Positions 52,148 through 63,593 are shown, numbered from the stretch's first letter. The stretch is 64,000 nt of DNA from Candidatus Cloacimonadota bacterium (GCA_020532085.1 JAJBAV010000001.1:176759-240758); one strand, 5' to 3'. The notes: a model not told the origin generated them from the letters alone. Translations and numbers: made by a program.

Positions 52148-53499
52148 CCTTCCACCCCGGGGTATTCCACCGTCACTTTCAACGGCCGGTAGATCTCGGT
52201 GTTGTGGTTGGTCACCAGCATGCGCATGATGTGCTTCATCAGCTGCGGGATCTTGCGCAGCGCGTTCAGCGACCACAGCAGGCAAATGCCGGCGGCGATG
52301 CTCAGCGCTGTCTGCGGCCCCAGCCTGCGGGTGAGCGAACCGATCAGCAGGCTGCCGAAGGGCATCACAGACTGGAAGGTCATGGTGTAAACGCTCAGCA
52401 CCCGGCCGCGCATGCCTGGATCGGCCACGCTTTGCAGGATGGTGTTGGTGGAGCTCATCTGCATGGTCATGCCCAAGCCGATGAAGACCATGAACAGCAG
52501 GCTGAGCGGAAGGCTGCGGCTATGCGCCAGGCCGATCAGCGCCAGGCTGGCCACGCAGCCCAGTCCCGCCGTGATGAAGGGCAGGCCTTTGATGGTTTTG
52601 CGCCCCGCCATGTAAAAGGCGCTGGCCAGGGCCCCGATCCCGGCAAAGGTCAGCAGCAGGCCCTGCGTGCCGGCATTGCCTTTCAGCACGTCGCGCGCGA
52701 ACACCGGAATGATGGAGCCGTAGCTCATGGCGAAGAGCATGAACACGCTCAGGTTGGCGATCAGCCAGCGCACCGGCAGGCTGCGCCAGGAATAGCTCCA
52801 GCCCTCTTTGATCTTGCTCAGGATGGGCGCGCCGGTGGGTTTCAGGGCCGGATAGCTGATCCGGATGGCCAGCAGCGAGGCGATCACCGCCAAATAGGAA
52901 ACGGCGTTGATCAGAAAACAGATGCCTTCGCCGAATGCCACGATCATCGCCCCGCCGATGGAGGGCCCCACCAAGCGGGCGGAATTGAACATGGCGGAGT
53001 TGGTGGCGATGGCGTTGGGCAGCAGGCTGCGCTTGGAAACCAGGTCCAGCACGAAATTTTGCCGGAAGGGCGCGTCAATGCCCTCCACGATCCCCTGCCA
53101 CAGCGCCAGCACGATCAGCGGCCACCAGCGCTGCGCGTTGATGTATCCGCTCAGCACGCCCGCGGCCAGCAGGCTGGCCTGCAGCATGAAGAGGGATTGC
53201 GTGAGGATCAGGGTTTTGCGCCGGTCCCAGCGGTCCGCCCAGGCCCCGGCGAAGGGACTCACGAACAGCGAGGGGATCATGCTCAGAAAAGCGATCAAAC
53301 CCAGCAGGAATGCTGAATTCGTCAGCCGGTAGATGAACCAGCTCATGGTGGTACGCTGCACCCAGGTGCCGATCACGGAAAACAGCTGCCCGGAAAAAAA
53401 GAGGCGGTAGTTGCGCACGGTGAGGCTGATGAAGCGCTCCCGCGTTCTGCTCAGCAGCCAGTTCATCGCTTTGACCGCCCCACCTCGCGCCAGGCTCAT
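52144..53499 (-). CDS. MFS exporter, EntS/DHA3-type
   Basis: This 451-residue protein has about 12 hydrophobic helices. The N-terminal RNYRLFFSGQLFSVIGTWVQ and loop GAWADRWDRRKTLILTQSLF (MFS motif A-like) are typical of the MFS_3 group that exports siderophores or drugs. PGMRGRVLSVYTMTFQSVMP is the second-half loop. The substrate is unknown. A TTG at 53526 overlapping the ftsH stop would add nine residues; the ATG at 53499 is preferred but the choice is uncertain. It lies between ftsH and the pgeF-like gene. Confidence 0.9.
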   Translation of the reverse strand: MSLARGGAVKAMNWLLSRTRERFISLTVRNYRLFFSGQLFSVIGTWVQRTTMSWFIYRLTNSAFLLGLIAFLSMIPSLFVSPFAGAWADRWDRRKTLILTQSLFMLQASLLAAGVLSGYINAQRWWPLIVLALWQGIVEGIDAPFRQNFVLDLVSKRSLLPNAIATNSAMFNSARLVGPSIGGAMIVAFGEGICFLINAVSYLAVIASLLAIRISYPALKPTGAPILSKIKEGWSYSWRSLPVRWLIANLSVFMLFAMSYGSIIPVFARDVLKGNAGTQGLLLTFAGIGALASAFYMAGRKTIKGLPFITAGLGCVASLALIGLAHSRSLPLSLLFMVFIGLGMTMQMSSTNTILQSVADPGMRGRVLSVYTMTFQSVMPFGSLLIGSLTRRLGPQTALSIAAGICLLWSLNALRKIPQLMKHIMRMLVTNHNTEIYRPLKVTVEYPGVEG

Positions 53500-53522
53500 A
53501 CCGGTTTTCCGCTCCCCTTCGC

Positions 53523-55702
<2,180 letters not shown>

Positions 55703-55706
<4 letters not shown>

Positions 55707-56248
55707 GAATAGATCTCTTCCTTCAGGATGCCTATGTAGGGCAGGTTGCGGTATTGGGAGTTGAAATCCAGCCCGTAGCCCACCACAAATTCGTTGCCGA
55801 TCTCGAAGCCCACATAGTCGAAACCCACCTCCAGCTTGTGCGCCGCCGGTTTGTCCAGCAGCACGCAGACCTTCAGGCTGGCCGGCGCGTGCTTGCCCAG
55901 ATAGTCCTTGATGTATTGCAGCGAGAGTCCGCTGTCCACGATGTCTTCCACCACGATCACATGCCTGCCGGTGATATCCACGTCGATATCCTTGCGGATC
56001 TTCACCACGCCGGAGCTGGAGGCCTCGGCGCCGTAACTGGAGATGGCCAGAAAGTCGATCTCCAGGGGGATGGTGATGCTGCGGCAGAGGTCGGCCAGAA
56101 ATATGAAGCCGCCTTTCATGATGCCGATCAGCACCGGCACCGTGTCCTTATATTCGCTGGTGATCTGGCTGCCGATCTCCCGCACCCTTGTCTGGATGCG
56201 GTATTCGTCCAGCAGCACCGCCACCAGGTCGCAATTCATCTCATTCAT
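55703..56248 (-). CDS. hpt: Hypoxanthine phosphoribosyltransferase
   Basis: A purine-salvage enzyme of 181 residues. The PRPP-binding loop VVEDIVDSGLS is at about 99-109, the IMKGGFIFLADL loop near 43-54, and the base-recognition end KLEVGFDYVGFEI near 138-150. It overlaps tilS by eight bases and ftsH by four. The tilS-hpt-ftsH order is widely conserved in bacteria. Confidence 0.96.
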
Positions 56249-57674
56249 TTTCCTCTCCTGTCTTTTTGCGGCTGGCCGCCCGCCGGGGCCTGGCCTTCAG
56301 GTTTTCCGCCGCTATTTTCAGAAAGCGCGTGCTGCCGGCGTCCAGCGCCACCCGCGCGTCGATCCGCTGCCCCGCGATCCAGATGATCTTGGTCCCGTCG
56401 TCCAGCACCGGCACCAGATCGCGCTCGTATTTGCCCACCTTGGCGTTGATCAGAAAATCCTTCAGCTTCACCAGGCGGTCCAAACCCAGCGGCATGAACC
56501 TGTCGCCCGGCCTGCGGCTGCGGATGCTGAACGGCCAGTTGATCTTGTCCGCGTCCAGATAAACGTTCAGGGCGTCTTCCTCGCGCCGGGGCGGCAGCAC
56601 CTTCAGCAGTTTGAAGGTGAAGCGGTGGTCGCCCCAAACGGCCCGCGCCCGGTCTTCCGTAACCACCACGGGCTCCGGAACCGGCGCTGCCACGCTGGCC
56701 CGCTCCAAACTCAATTCAGTGTAAACTTTTCTGGCGATCAGTCCCCGGCCCAGCTGGATCTGCTTGCTGCCGCCGGATTCCAGCAGGTCCAGGATGTCCT
56801 GGAAATGGCGGCTGAAAAAATCCCTCCCGCTGCCGCTGAGGGCGCGCGTGAGCTCTTTCATGATATGGTATTGCTCCAGCCGCGTGCAGCGCCTGAAAGC
56901 CGGGATGGAGACGGTGATCCGCTCCGGTTCCTGCTCCAGGGTGATCTTCTTGGTCAGCGACTTCACCCGCTGCAGCACCAGCTCCTCCGCCTGCGCGAAG
57001 ATCAGGGCTTGCTCACCCAAACTGCTGGCGACGCGCGGATTCAGCTCTTTGGCCACCAACGGCAGCAGCGTGTGCCGCACCCAGTTGCGCTTGAAACTCT
57101 GGTCCGCGTTGCTGGCGTCTTCGCGCCAGGCGATCTTTTGCTCTTGCAGCAGTTCCACCAGTTCCCGCTTGTCAAAGCAGAGCAGCGGATGCGCGATCCT
57201 GCCGCTGCGGGGACGGATCCCGGCCAGGCCGCTGAGGCCCGCGCCGCGAAAGAGATTCAGCAGCATGGTCTCGCTCTGGTCGTTGTTGTGGTGCGCGGTC
57301 ACGATCAGGTCGAAACGGTAGGCGTCCAGCACCTCTTCAAACACCCCCAGGCGCTTTTGCCGCGCCCGGTTTTCCAGGTCGCCGCCAGCGGCCAGCTTCA
57401 CCTTGCGCACTATCAGCGGCACGCTCAGTTCCTGGCACAGCCCTTTCACCAATTCAGCGTCCGCCGCGCTCTCCGCCCCGCGCAACTGATGGTCCACGTG
57501 CACAGCCAGCAGAGTGAGCTGACGCAGGCCGCGCAAACGCGCGAACAGCAGCAGCAGCGCCACCGAGTCCGCCCCGCCCGAAACGCAGAGCAACAGCTTC
57601 GCCCCGGCGGAAAAGATCTGCTGATCCCGCACGTAACTGTCTAATCTTGCAATGGCTTGTTCCAGCCTGGGCAT
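56241..57674 (-). CDS. tilS: tRNA(Ile)-lysidine synthase
   Basis: Converts the wobble C of tRNA-Ile(CAU) to lysidine so it reads AUA. 477 residues from this start. The PP-loop is SGGADS (32-37), followed by HVDHQLRG (59-66) and TAHHNNDQSETMLLNLFRGA. The C-terminal domain includes SRRPGDRFMPLG and LKDFLINAKV. An in-frame ATG 15 codons upstream exists, but the ATG at 57674 follows GGAG and begins the homology. First gene of the nine-gene operon; no clear promoter was found. Confidence 0.95.
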   Translation of the reverse strand: MPRLEQAIARLDSYVRDQQIFSAGAKLLLCVSGGADSVALLLLFARLRGLRQLTLLAVHVDHQLRGAESAADAELVKGLCQELSVPLIVRKVKLAAGGDLENRARQKRLGVFEEVLDAYRFDLIVTAHHNNDQSETMLLNLFRGAGLSGLAGIRPRSGRIAHPLLCFDKRELVELLQEQKIAWREDASNADQSFKRNWVRHTLLPLVAKELNPRVASSLGEQALIFAQAEELVLQRVKSLTKKITLEQEPERITVSIPAFRRCTRLEQYHIMKELTRALSGSGRDFFSRHFQDILDLLESGGSKQIQLGRGLIARKVYTELSLERASVAAPVPEPVVVTEDRARAVWGDHRFTFKLLKVLPPRREEDALNVYLDADKINWPFSIRSRRPGDRFMPLGLDRLVKLKDFLINAKVGKYERDLVPVLDDGTKIIWIAGQRIDARVALDAGSTRFLKIAAENLKARPRRAASRKKTGEENE

Positions 57675-57810
57675 CTCCACTCCTGCCGCATTATTCTTAG
57701 TAAGCAAGCCTTTTTGCAACCGCTCTGCTTGTCAAGTCCCTTTTTCCGCGCGCGCGTGCACTATATATTGGTTCCCGCAGATTTTCGCAGAAAAAAGCGC
57801 GGATTCACGC

Positions 57811-58470
57811 GGATAAGAATAGGTCGCGGAAAAGCACGGAAAAAGGGAAAGCGTGGTCAGAAAAAGATGAAAGAACACGGGATCTAATCCGTATAATCAG
57901 TTGAATCCGTTGAATCCGTAGGGAAAGAACAGGTCGCGGAAAAGCACGGAAAAAGGGAAAGCGTGGTCAGAAAAAGATGAAAACACACGGGATCTAATCC
58001 GTATAATCAGTTTAATCCGTTGAATCCGTAGGGAAAGAACAGGTCGCGGAAAAGCACGGAAAAAGGGAAAGCGTGGTCAGAAAAAGATGAAAACACACGG
58101 GATCTAATCCGTATAATCAGTTTAATCCGTTGAATCCGTAGGGAAAGAACAGGTCGCGGAAAAGCACGGAAAAAGGGAAAGCGTGGTCAGAAAAAGATGA
58201 AAACACACGGGATCTAATCCGTATAATCAGTTGAATCCGTTGAATCCGTAGGGAAAGAACAGGTCGCGGAAAAGCACGGAAAAAGGGAAAGCGTGGTCAG
58301 AAAAAGATGAAAACACACGGGATCTAATCCGTATAATCAGTTTAATCCGTTGAATCCGTAGGGAAAGAACAGGTCGCGGAAAAGCACGGAAAAAGGGAAA
58401 GCGTGGTCAGAAAAAGATGAAAACACACGGGATCTAATCCGTATAATCAGTTGAATCCGTTGAATCCGTA
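57811..58470 (+). repeat. Six tandem copies of an exactly 110-bp repeat
   Basis: GGGAAAGAACAGGTCGCGGA recurs at 57921, 58031, 58141, 58251 and 58361, with a first, slightly diverged unit before it. All periods are 110. Units are identical except for a few bases (AAAGAACACGG in unit 1; TTGAATCCGT versus TTTAATCCGT varying between units). Each unit contains three AATCCGT words and a TATAATCAG. There are no spacers, so it is not a CRISPR. It lies in a 1.6-kb gap without genes, upstream of tilS. Confidence 0.96.
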
Positions 58471-58630
58471 GGGAAATAAATTCGTGTAAATTCGTGTAAT
58501 TCGTGGACAAATCACTCTGCTTTTGCTCTGTGTTCTCTGTGTTAACGTAAAACCGTTAATCCGTTCAATCCGTTGAATCCGTAGGGAAATAAACTCGTGT
58601 AAATTCGTGTAATTCGTGGACAGAAAAGAA
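58471..58630 (+). repeat. Word-like repeat block, copy 1
   Basis: TTCGTGTAAATTCGTGTAAT, then TCGTGGACAAATCACTCTGC, then CTCTGTGTTCTCTGTGTTAA, then AATCCGT words, then a second CGTGTAAATTCGTGTAATTC. A nearly identical 90-bp copy begins at 59064. Confidence 0.9.
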
Positions 58631-58721
58631 CGCGGATGACGCTGATAATCATGATTTTCGCGCAAAAGAAAATCTTTCGGATTCGTAGAGTAAGGAATAG
58701 GTCTAGGAATAGCGCGGAAGC

Positions 58722-58921
58722 GCGAAACAACTTAGCCCAGGGTGTAGCGTAGCGGAACCCTGGGATTGGAGGCAGCACAGGATAAATACAAGCCCCGTCA
58801 GGGCCGACACAAACGATTACCATATAACATGTTGGCTATGTGTGTGTCGCCCCTGGCGGGGCTGCAAGATTCTACCTGCGCAAATGACCCGGGGTTGCCA
58901 CCCCGCGCTAAATTGTTTCGC
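58722..58921. repeat. Nested inverted-repeat element of about 200 bp
   Basis: Outer arms GCGAAACAACTTAGC (58722) and, inverted, GCGAAACAATTTAGC (ending 58921) enclose inner arms AGCCCCGTCAGGGCCGACAC (58791-58811) and the complement of TGTGTCGCCCCTGGCGGGGC (58843-58863). The centre is about 31 bases. Short open frames cross it (for example the PWAKLFRASALFL type), but they are by-products of the repeat. Confidence 0.8.
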
Positions 58922-59063
58922 CCGCCGGGCTTCGTTGAATCCGTGGAAAGAGAACGGCGCGCAGATTCAAACATCATCCAAAGTCTGTACTCTGTGTTAC
59001 TCTGTGTCCTCTGTGCCTCTGTGTTAGACTAATCCGTACAATCCGTTAATCCGTTGAATCCGT

Positions 59064-59206
59064 AGGGAAAGAAATTCGTGTAAATTCGTGTAATTCGTGG
59101 ACAAATCACTCTGCTTTTGCTCTGTGTTCTCTGTGTTAACGTAAATCCGTTAATCCGTTGAATCCGTTGAATCCGTAGGGAAAGAAATTAGTGTAACTCG
59201 TGGACG
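59064..59206 (+). repeat. Word-like repeat block, copy 2
   Basis: Repeats 58471-58562 almost exactly (GTGTAAATTCGTGTAATTCG, CTCTGCTTTTGCTCTGTGTT), then AATCCGT words and a shorter GTGTAACTCGTGGACG ending. Confidence 0.9.
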
Positions 59207-59237
59207 AAAACAAAACGCCCCGGACAAAACCGGGGCG
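59207..59237 (-). terminator. Rho-independent terminator of the WWGRP secreted-protein unit
   Basis: On the minus strand CGCCCCGG-TTTTGT-CCGGGGCG (8-bp perfect stem) is followed by TTTTGTTTT, 25 bases after the stop codon at 59262. Confidence 0.92.
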
Positions 59238-59261
59238 CGTATATCAGTATGGTTACTGAAC

Positions 59262-61625
59262 TTATTTGACGATGACCATCTTCTTGGTCTGGTTCATGCT
59301 CTGGGTGGAGAGTTTGTAGAAGTAGATGCCGCTGCCGCAGGCATTGCCTCTGCTGTCTCTGCCGTTCCAGTTGACCATGTGGTTGCCTTCGGTGAGGCTC
59401 ACGGTCTTCACAAGCTGACCCTGGACGTTGTAGATGGTGAGGGTTCCGGTGTCGCCGGCTTTCAGGGAGACTTCGATGTTGGTGCTGCCGTTCGCCTTGA
59501 AGGGGTTCGGGTAGGCATTGCGCATCTCGGTCACTTCAGGAAGCACGGGCGGTACGTTGCCGGTGACGGTAACGCTGACCGGACCGTGGAAGCTGCTGCT
59601 GTTGTAATCAACTGCTTCCAGCCAGTAGTAGTAGGTTTGGCCGATCAACACGTCGTCGTCCACCACAGTGTAGTTCTGGGTGCTGCTGGTGTTGGTGGCG
59701 GGGATCATCGGGTTGTCGATCAGTTCGGAAGTGCTCTGCTCGGCGCTGGTGTTGCGATAGACGCGATAGCCCATCATCTGGGTTTCGGTCTGGCTGGTCC
59801 AGCTAAGCTGCACGTAGAACTGGCCGGTGAGCGTGGCGGTGAAGCTGCTCAGTACGACAGGGGTGGGGCCGTCTTCCCAGTCGCCGTAGAAGGTGCTGTT
59901 CGGCAGGTTCTCGGTCATGGTCTCCACTGTCTGCACCACATTGATCGGATCCCAGACATTGTAACCGGCAGCGGTTACATAATAGGTTCCGGCGCCGGGA
60001 TAATCTCCGGGGCAGGTGAAGGTGTAGGTGCCGTTGACGATGGTGGTGGCAACCACGGTGGGAGGATTCACGCCGTCGTCGAACCAGATGGAGGCGCCTT
60101 CGATCGGAGAGCTGGTGTTCAGGTCAAGCACGAGCACTGTCCAGGTGTAGATCTGCTGGCGGTCGAAAACGATGGTGGCGGGGGCGTATTCCTTGGTCTG
60201 GGCCCAGGTGCTGGCATCAACGATCCATTCTTGCGGGCACCAGGCAAAGCCGGTGACGTTTTCGAGGGTGTAGGTGCCGTACAGGGCGGCCTGGTCTTCG
60301 CTTTCGAATGTCCAGGGGGTGAACTGGCCGGTGGGAACTTCATCCTTGATGATCTCGTAACCGGGTTCATCCACGCCAAGATAGGTGGAGGCCACAGTCA
60401 GCTGATATACAGTTGTCTCGGTCCAGACGAATTCCTGGGAGAAAACCCAGTTGTTATCGTTATCAGCCACCCATTCGGTGTCCGCATCGATGGTCAGGGA
60501 CGCGGGGGTCCAATAACCAGTAGTTGAAACATCCGTGGGGGTGTAGGTGCCGTAGATGTCGGCGGGATCGGTCACAGGGCCCAAGGTCGCCGGGGTGATG
60601 TAACCCGCGGGAACGGTGGTCATGTACACGGTGTAGGTGGGTTGATCCTCCTCGAGCAGCATCCACATCATGTCCGGAGCATAGAGGTTGATAACCGCTC
60701 TGCCGCCTTTGGAACGGGCAAGGAAATCGCCGGTGGTGAGTTCCACGGCTTCCCAGTAGTAACCTGTGGGGGCAGGGGTCAGCATCTGATAGGCGCCGTC
60801 GATGGCGTTTTCAGGCACGGATTCCTGGGTTTCGTCAACCACCTGGAAACCGGTGGTGCCGCCCGGGACGGTGTAGCTGCCGGCGGGACCCTGGACATTC
60901 CAGTTGGCTTTGCCGGTGTAGGTGCCTTCGTTGACTTTCAGGGTTACATAGTAGTTGTAGTAGTCAACTTCGGTCCACACAAATTCCTGGTTGTACACCC
61001 AGTTGTCGCCGTCGGCAACCCAGGGGGTGTCAGCGTCGATGGTCAGGGACGCGGGGGTCCAGTAACCGGTGGCTGACACAGCAGTGGGGGTGTAGGTGCC
61101 GTAGATGGTGGTGACGTCTTCGCTGTTAACGGGTCCCAGGGTGGTGGGGGTGATGTAACCCGCGGGAACCGTGCTCATGTTCACCGTGTAGGTGGGGCCG
61201 GGTTCATCTAGCTCAACAGGTGCGCCAGGATACGTAATCGATCCGGGGGGTCTTCCCCACCAAATTGTTCCCGTTCCTTCAGGAATGGTAATTACAGTAG
61301 AGCCTTCAGCTGCTGGTGTTGTCCTTGTTACGGTGAAGTTAACAGTTGCGCCGACGGTCCAAGTTTCTCCCATATTCCCCAACTGGATTTTAGCGTACAT
61401 ATTGCCGCCGACAAAATAGTACCCAAAATCTGGAGATACATCATTGTACGTATTTGCGTTCCAACTACAAGTAGCTGTGAAATCGAGGACTGCCATATCA
61501 TTCGGTAATGGTACCCAAGGGTCCGCGTCCTCAACTAAACAAACGTACAATATTCTGGGTTCAGCCGCAAATAATCCCGCCGTCAAAAGAAGCAGGGCAA
61601 AAACGAGTAATGTTAATTTCTTCAT
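59262..61625 (-). CDS. Large secreted protein with WWGRP module, repeats and sorting domain
   Basis: 787 residues. Signal peptide 1-21. An N-terminal module (about 24-140: RILYVCLVEDAD, FGYYFVGGNMYAKIQLGN, ITIPEGTGTIWWGRP, YPGAPVEL) is shared with the 62877 gene. Two close repeats of about 85 residues follow (TVPAGYITP, YGTYTPTxVSxTGYWTPASL, QEFVWTE), plus a diverged third. Then come a carboxypeptidase-regulatory-like part (IEGASIWFDDGVNPPTVVAT), a fibronectin-III-like domain (FYVQLSWTSQTETQMMGYRV) and a sorting domain (AYPNPFKANGST to GSGIYFYKLSTQSM). DNA coding for the N-module is AT-richer than the rest. The ATG at 61625 follows AAAGGA with spacing 8. It lies 16 bases after its upstream neighbour. 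Confidence 0.85.
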   Translation of the reverse strand: MKKLTLLVFALLLLTAGLFAAEPRILYVCLVEDADPWVPLPNDMAVLDFTATCSWNANTYNDVSPDFGYYFVGGNMYAKIQLGNMGETWTVGATVNFTVTRTTPAAEGSTVITIPEGTGTIWWGRPPGSITYPGAPVELDEPGPTYTVNMSTVPAGYITPTTLGPVNSEDVTTIYGTYTPTAVSATGYWTPASLTIDADTPWVADGDNWVYNQEFVWTEVDYYNYYVTLKVNEGTYTGKANWNVQGPAGSYTVPGGTTGFQVVDETQESVPENAIDGAYQMLTPAPTGYYWEAVELTTGDFLARSKGGRAVINLYAPDMMWMLLEEDQPTYTVYMTTVPAGYITPATLGPVTDPADIYGTYTPTDVSTTGYWTPASLTIDADTEWVADNDNNWVFSQEFVWTETTVYQLTVASTYLGVDEPGYEIIKDEVPTGQFTPWTFESEDQAALYGTYTLENVTGFAWCPQEWIVDASTWAQTKEYAPATIVFDRQQIYTWTVLVLDLNTSSPIEGASIWFDDGVNPPTVVATTIVNGTYTFTCPGDYPGAGTYYVTAAGYNVWDPINVVQTVETMTENLPNSTFYGDWEDGPTPVVLSSFTATLTGQFYVQLSWTSQTETQMMGYRVYRNTSAEQSTSELIDNPMIPATNTSSTQNYTVVDDDVLIGQTYYYWLEAVDYNSSSFHGPVSVTVTGNVPPVLPEVTEMRNAYPNPFKANGSTNIEVSLKAGDTGTLTIYNVQGQLVKTVSLTEGNHMVNWNGRDSRGNACGSGIYFYKLSTQSMNQTKKMVIVK

Positions 61626-61641
61626 GCTATCCATCCTTTAT

Positions 61642-62289
61642 TTATTTTGTTTTGAAAGACGAACCAAATCCAGTTGATTTGCTTCCAGGCCATGTTGTGG
61701 CAGCAGTACTGTTCAACGTTAATGGATCTCCGATCGCTATTGCATGGGTTCCGCTCCACTCCATAAAGTCGGGGTCATATGAAATTGACGCCCATGAATG
61801 TGTGGAATTAGTGTACCAAGCTACAGCAATAATATTTCCAACTTCATCGCCCAACTCTTCGGCAGTACCAAGATCTGAGCGATCCAAAGGAACATAAATC
61901 CGGTTGTTGCCAGCATATATTCCAAACGTAATCGCGTCTGACGGTGTGCCTAGGCTATAGAAATCGAAGTTGGACAGTGAGTTAAATGTCATGCAGCCAG
62001 CGTTGTTCAAAGGCATGGTACCGCTCCACTCTGCGAAGTCAGCGTCATAGGATATACTCGTCCATGTTTGACCAGAGTTTGACCACATCGCAATGGCTCC
62101 AAAGTTCGCAATATAATCAACCACTGATCCCTCAGCAGTTGTTGCTTCACCCATCGGATACGCAACGTAATTGTTACCAGTGTAGCAAGGATACTTGACG
62201 TATCCAACCACGTTGGACGGGTCTGATTCGACCGCTGCCAGCATGCCAAAGGCAACCAGGAGCAGCAGCGGCAATATTAATTTCTTCAT
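61642..62289 (-). CDS. Small secreted protein made of two similar domains
   Basis: A 215-residue protein with a signal peptide ending GMLAAVES. Two tandem halves match: GYVKYPCYTGNNYVAYPMGE / FGIYAGNNRIYVPLDRSD, GAIAMWSNSGQTWTSISYDA / IAVAWYTNSTHSWASISYDP, and DFAEWSGTMPLNNAG / DFMEWSGTHAIAIGD. Each half is about 85 residues, Trp/Tyr-rich and beta-like. There is no sorting tail. The ATG at 62289 follows GGAGGAATGTT. The gene ends 16 bases before the WWGRP protein start, so the two are probably co-expressed. I do not recognise a named family. Confidence 0.8.
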   Translation of the reverse strand: MKKLILPLLLLVAFGMLAAVESDPSNVVGYVKYPCYTGNNYVAYPMGEATTAEGSVVDYIANFGAIAMWSNSGQTWTSISYDADFAEWSGTMPLNNAGCMTFNSLSNFDFYSLGTPSDAITFGIYAGNNRIYVPLDRSDLGTAEELGDEVGNIIAVAWYTNSTHSWASISYDPDFMEWSGTHAIAIGDPLTLNSTAATTWPGSKSTGFGSSFKTK

Positions 62290-62876
62290 AACATTCCTCC
62301 ATGAGAATGATATATTAAAGATTCGCTTTGGTTTTCCGGCCGGGTTAATGGGGCCGGCCAACCGACGTTGAAAGTTTTCCGGATCTTTTTCAGATGCCGG
62401 GTTTGATCTTGAAGACCTTTTCATTCATCGCACATTACACTCTATAAAAAAAGCTACTTTGTTACGTTGGACACTCTGGCCGGATTGCGAAATCCTGTCA
62501 AGCAGAATTTTTTGTTTTTGAGGTTACTTAGAAACATCTAAACTACTGATCTTGTCAACCCCTTGTTTGACAAGCTTTTGTCTGTGGCGAATTATCTACA
62601 GAAATCAGCAGGGATATATTACTGGTTTGCGTGATTGTCTGAAAGTTCTAAACTGTCACGCCAGACCTCACAAGGCACTTACCCGTTCTGTCTAACCGTC
62701 ATGATCGCAATCTCCGATTGAGCCCTTTTCCCATTCAAGAACCAAGGCACTTCAATTCTCTTAAGGGATTTGCTTGACAACTTGTACATAGGTAAATTGT
62801 GTGTATTTGCCTTTCGTTTGACTTTTGGAATCGCAAAAACTCGTCGAAGGTTAGACGCACTTTTTTGGGAGTAACA
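62290..62876. other. AT-rich divergent intergenic region
   Basis: 587 bp between divergent genes. It holds a CTTGTCAA-8-TTGACAAG inverted repeat (62551-62574), a minus-strand TTGACA at 62496-62501 followed after 17 bases by CAGAGT, and a plus-strand TTGACA at 62774-62779 without a good -10. These may be promoter or operator parts. No gene is seen. Confidence 0.5.
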
Positions 62877-63593
62877 ATGAGAAACAAGTGGCTTTTGACC
62901 GTCCTTATCATGATCGCTTGCCTGTCCCTCTGGTCTCAGTCGAACAAGCCCAGGGTCTTGTACGTTCTTATCTGTGAAGCCGATGGAGGTTCGTTATTAA
63001 ATGACACCAGCAAATTGAGATTTTTTGCCTCCTTGTTCAACGTGACCAGAGATAGCAACTACTATGACTTTGGATACTACCATGCAGGAGGTAACCTTTA
63101 CGCCAAAATACAACTGGCTAACTTTGATACCGAATGGTATCCTGGCGATGTTGTTAAGCTTGAGTTTACCAGACAAGACACGTTGTATACTCATGGATTA
63201 ATTGAGATCGTTGTTCCGGAGGGCACTGAAACCATTTGGTGGGGACGGCCAAACACACAAGGAAAAGACTATCCTGGCGAACCTGTCCGCCTATACCCTT
63301 TTATTTTGAATGTTGAAGCGCAGGATCCTGGCATCCCGGTACTCATCAATGGCAAGGCTACAGCTTTGGTTACCGGCACTCCCGTTACCGCCAAAACCAA
63401 AGATGACATCACCGGCATCTTTTCCCTGGCCCCGCCTCCATCCGGTTGGCGCTGGGAGCCATCCAAATATGTCCTCACCCCGCGGGATTTTGAGTTTTCG
63501 GAATCCGCCTCCACCGACGCCGAGGGCGTGTCCCGGCCTGGCTGGGCGCGCACCCTGGAGTTTCGCTTGGTCCCGTCGGATCCGGAAGGTTAA
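62877..63593 (+). CDS. Secreted WWGRP-module protein, apparently cut short by a repeat
   Basis: A 238-residue protein with a signal peptide (ending LSLWSQS) and the WWGRP module (RVLYVLICEAD, FGYYHAGGNLYAKIQLAN, VVPEGTETIWWGRP, YPGEPVRL) as in the 59262 gene. One further module follows (DDITGIFSLAPPPSGWRWEP). It has no sorting domain. The final codons and stop (DPEG, TAA) lie in the 183-bp repeat that begins at 63580, so the gene has probably lost its 3' part. The ATG follows GGGAGTAACA. The first two-thirds are AT-rich and the end is GC-rich. Confidence 0.75.
   Translation: MRNKWLLTVLIMIACLSLWSQSNKPRVLYVLICEADGGSLLNDTSKLRFFASLFNVTRDSNYYDFGYYHAGGNLYAKIQLANFDTEWYPGDVVKLEFTRQDTLYTHGLIEIVVPEGTETIWWGRPNTQGKDYPGEPVRLYPFILNVEAQDPGIPVLINGKATALVTGTPVTAKTKDDITGIFSLAPPPSGWRWEPSKYVLTPRDFEFSESASTDAEGVSRPGWARTLEFRLVPSDPEG

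Noticed and set aside
57811..58470. CRISPR-like periodicity
   Set aside because: The full 110-bp unit is repeated without unique spacers, and no cas genes are in the window.
58766..59032. Small open frames through the palindromic element
   Set aside because: They follow the inverted repeat and word repeats on both strands, have no start signal, and are typical repeat artefacts.
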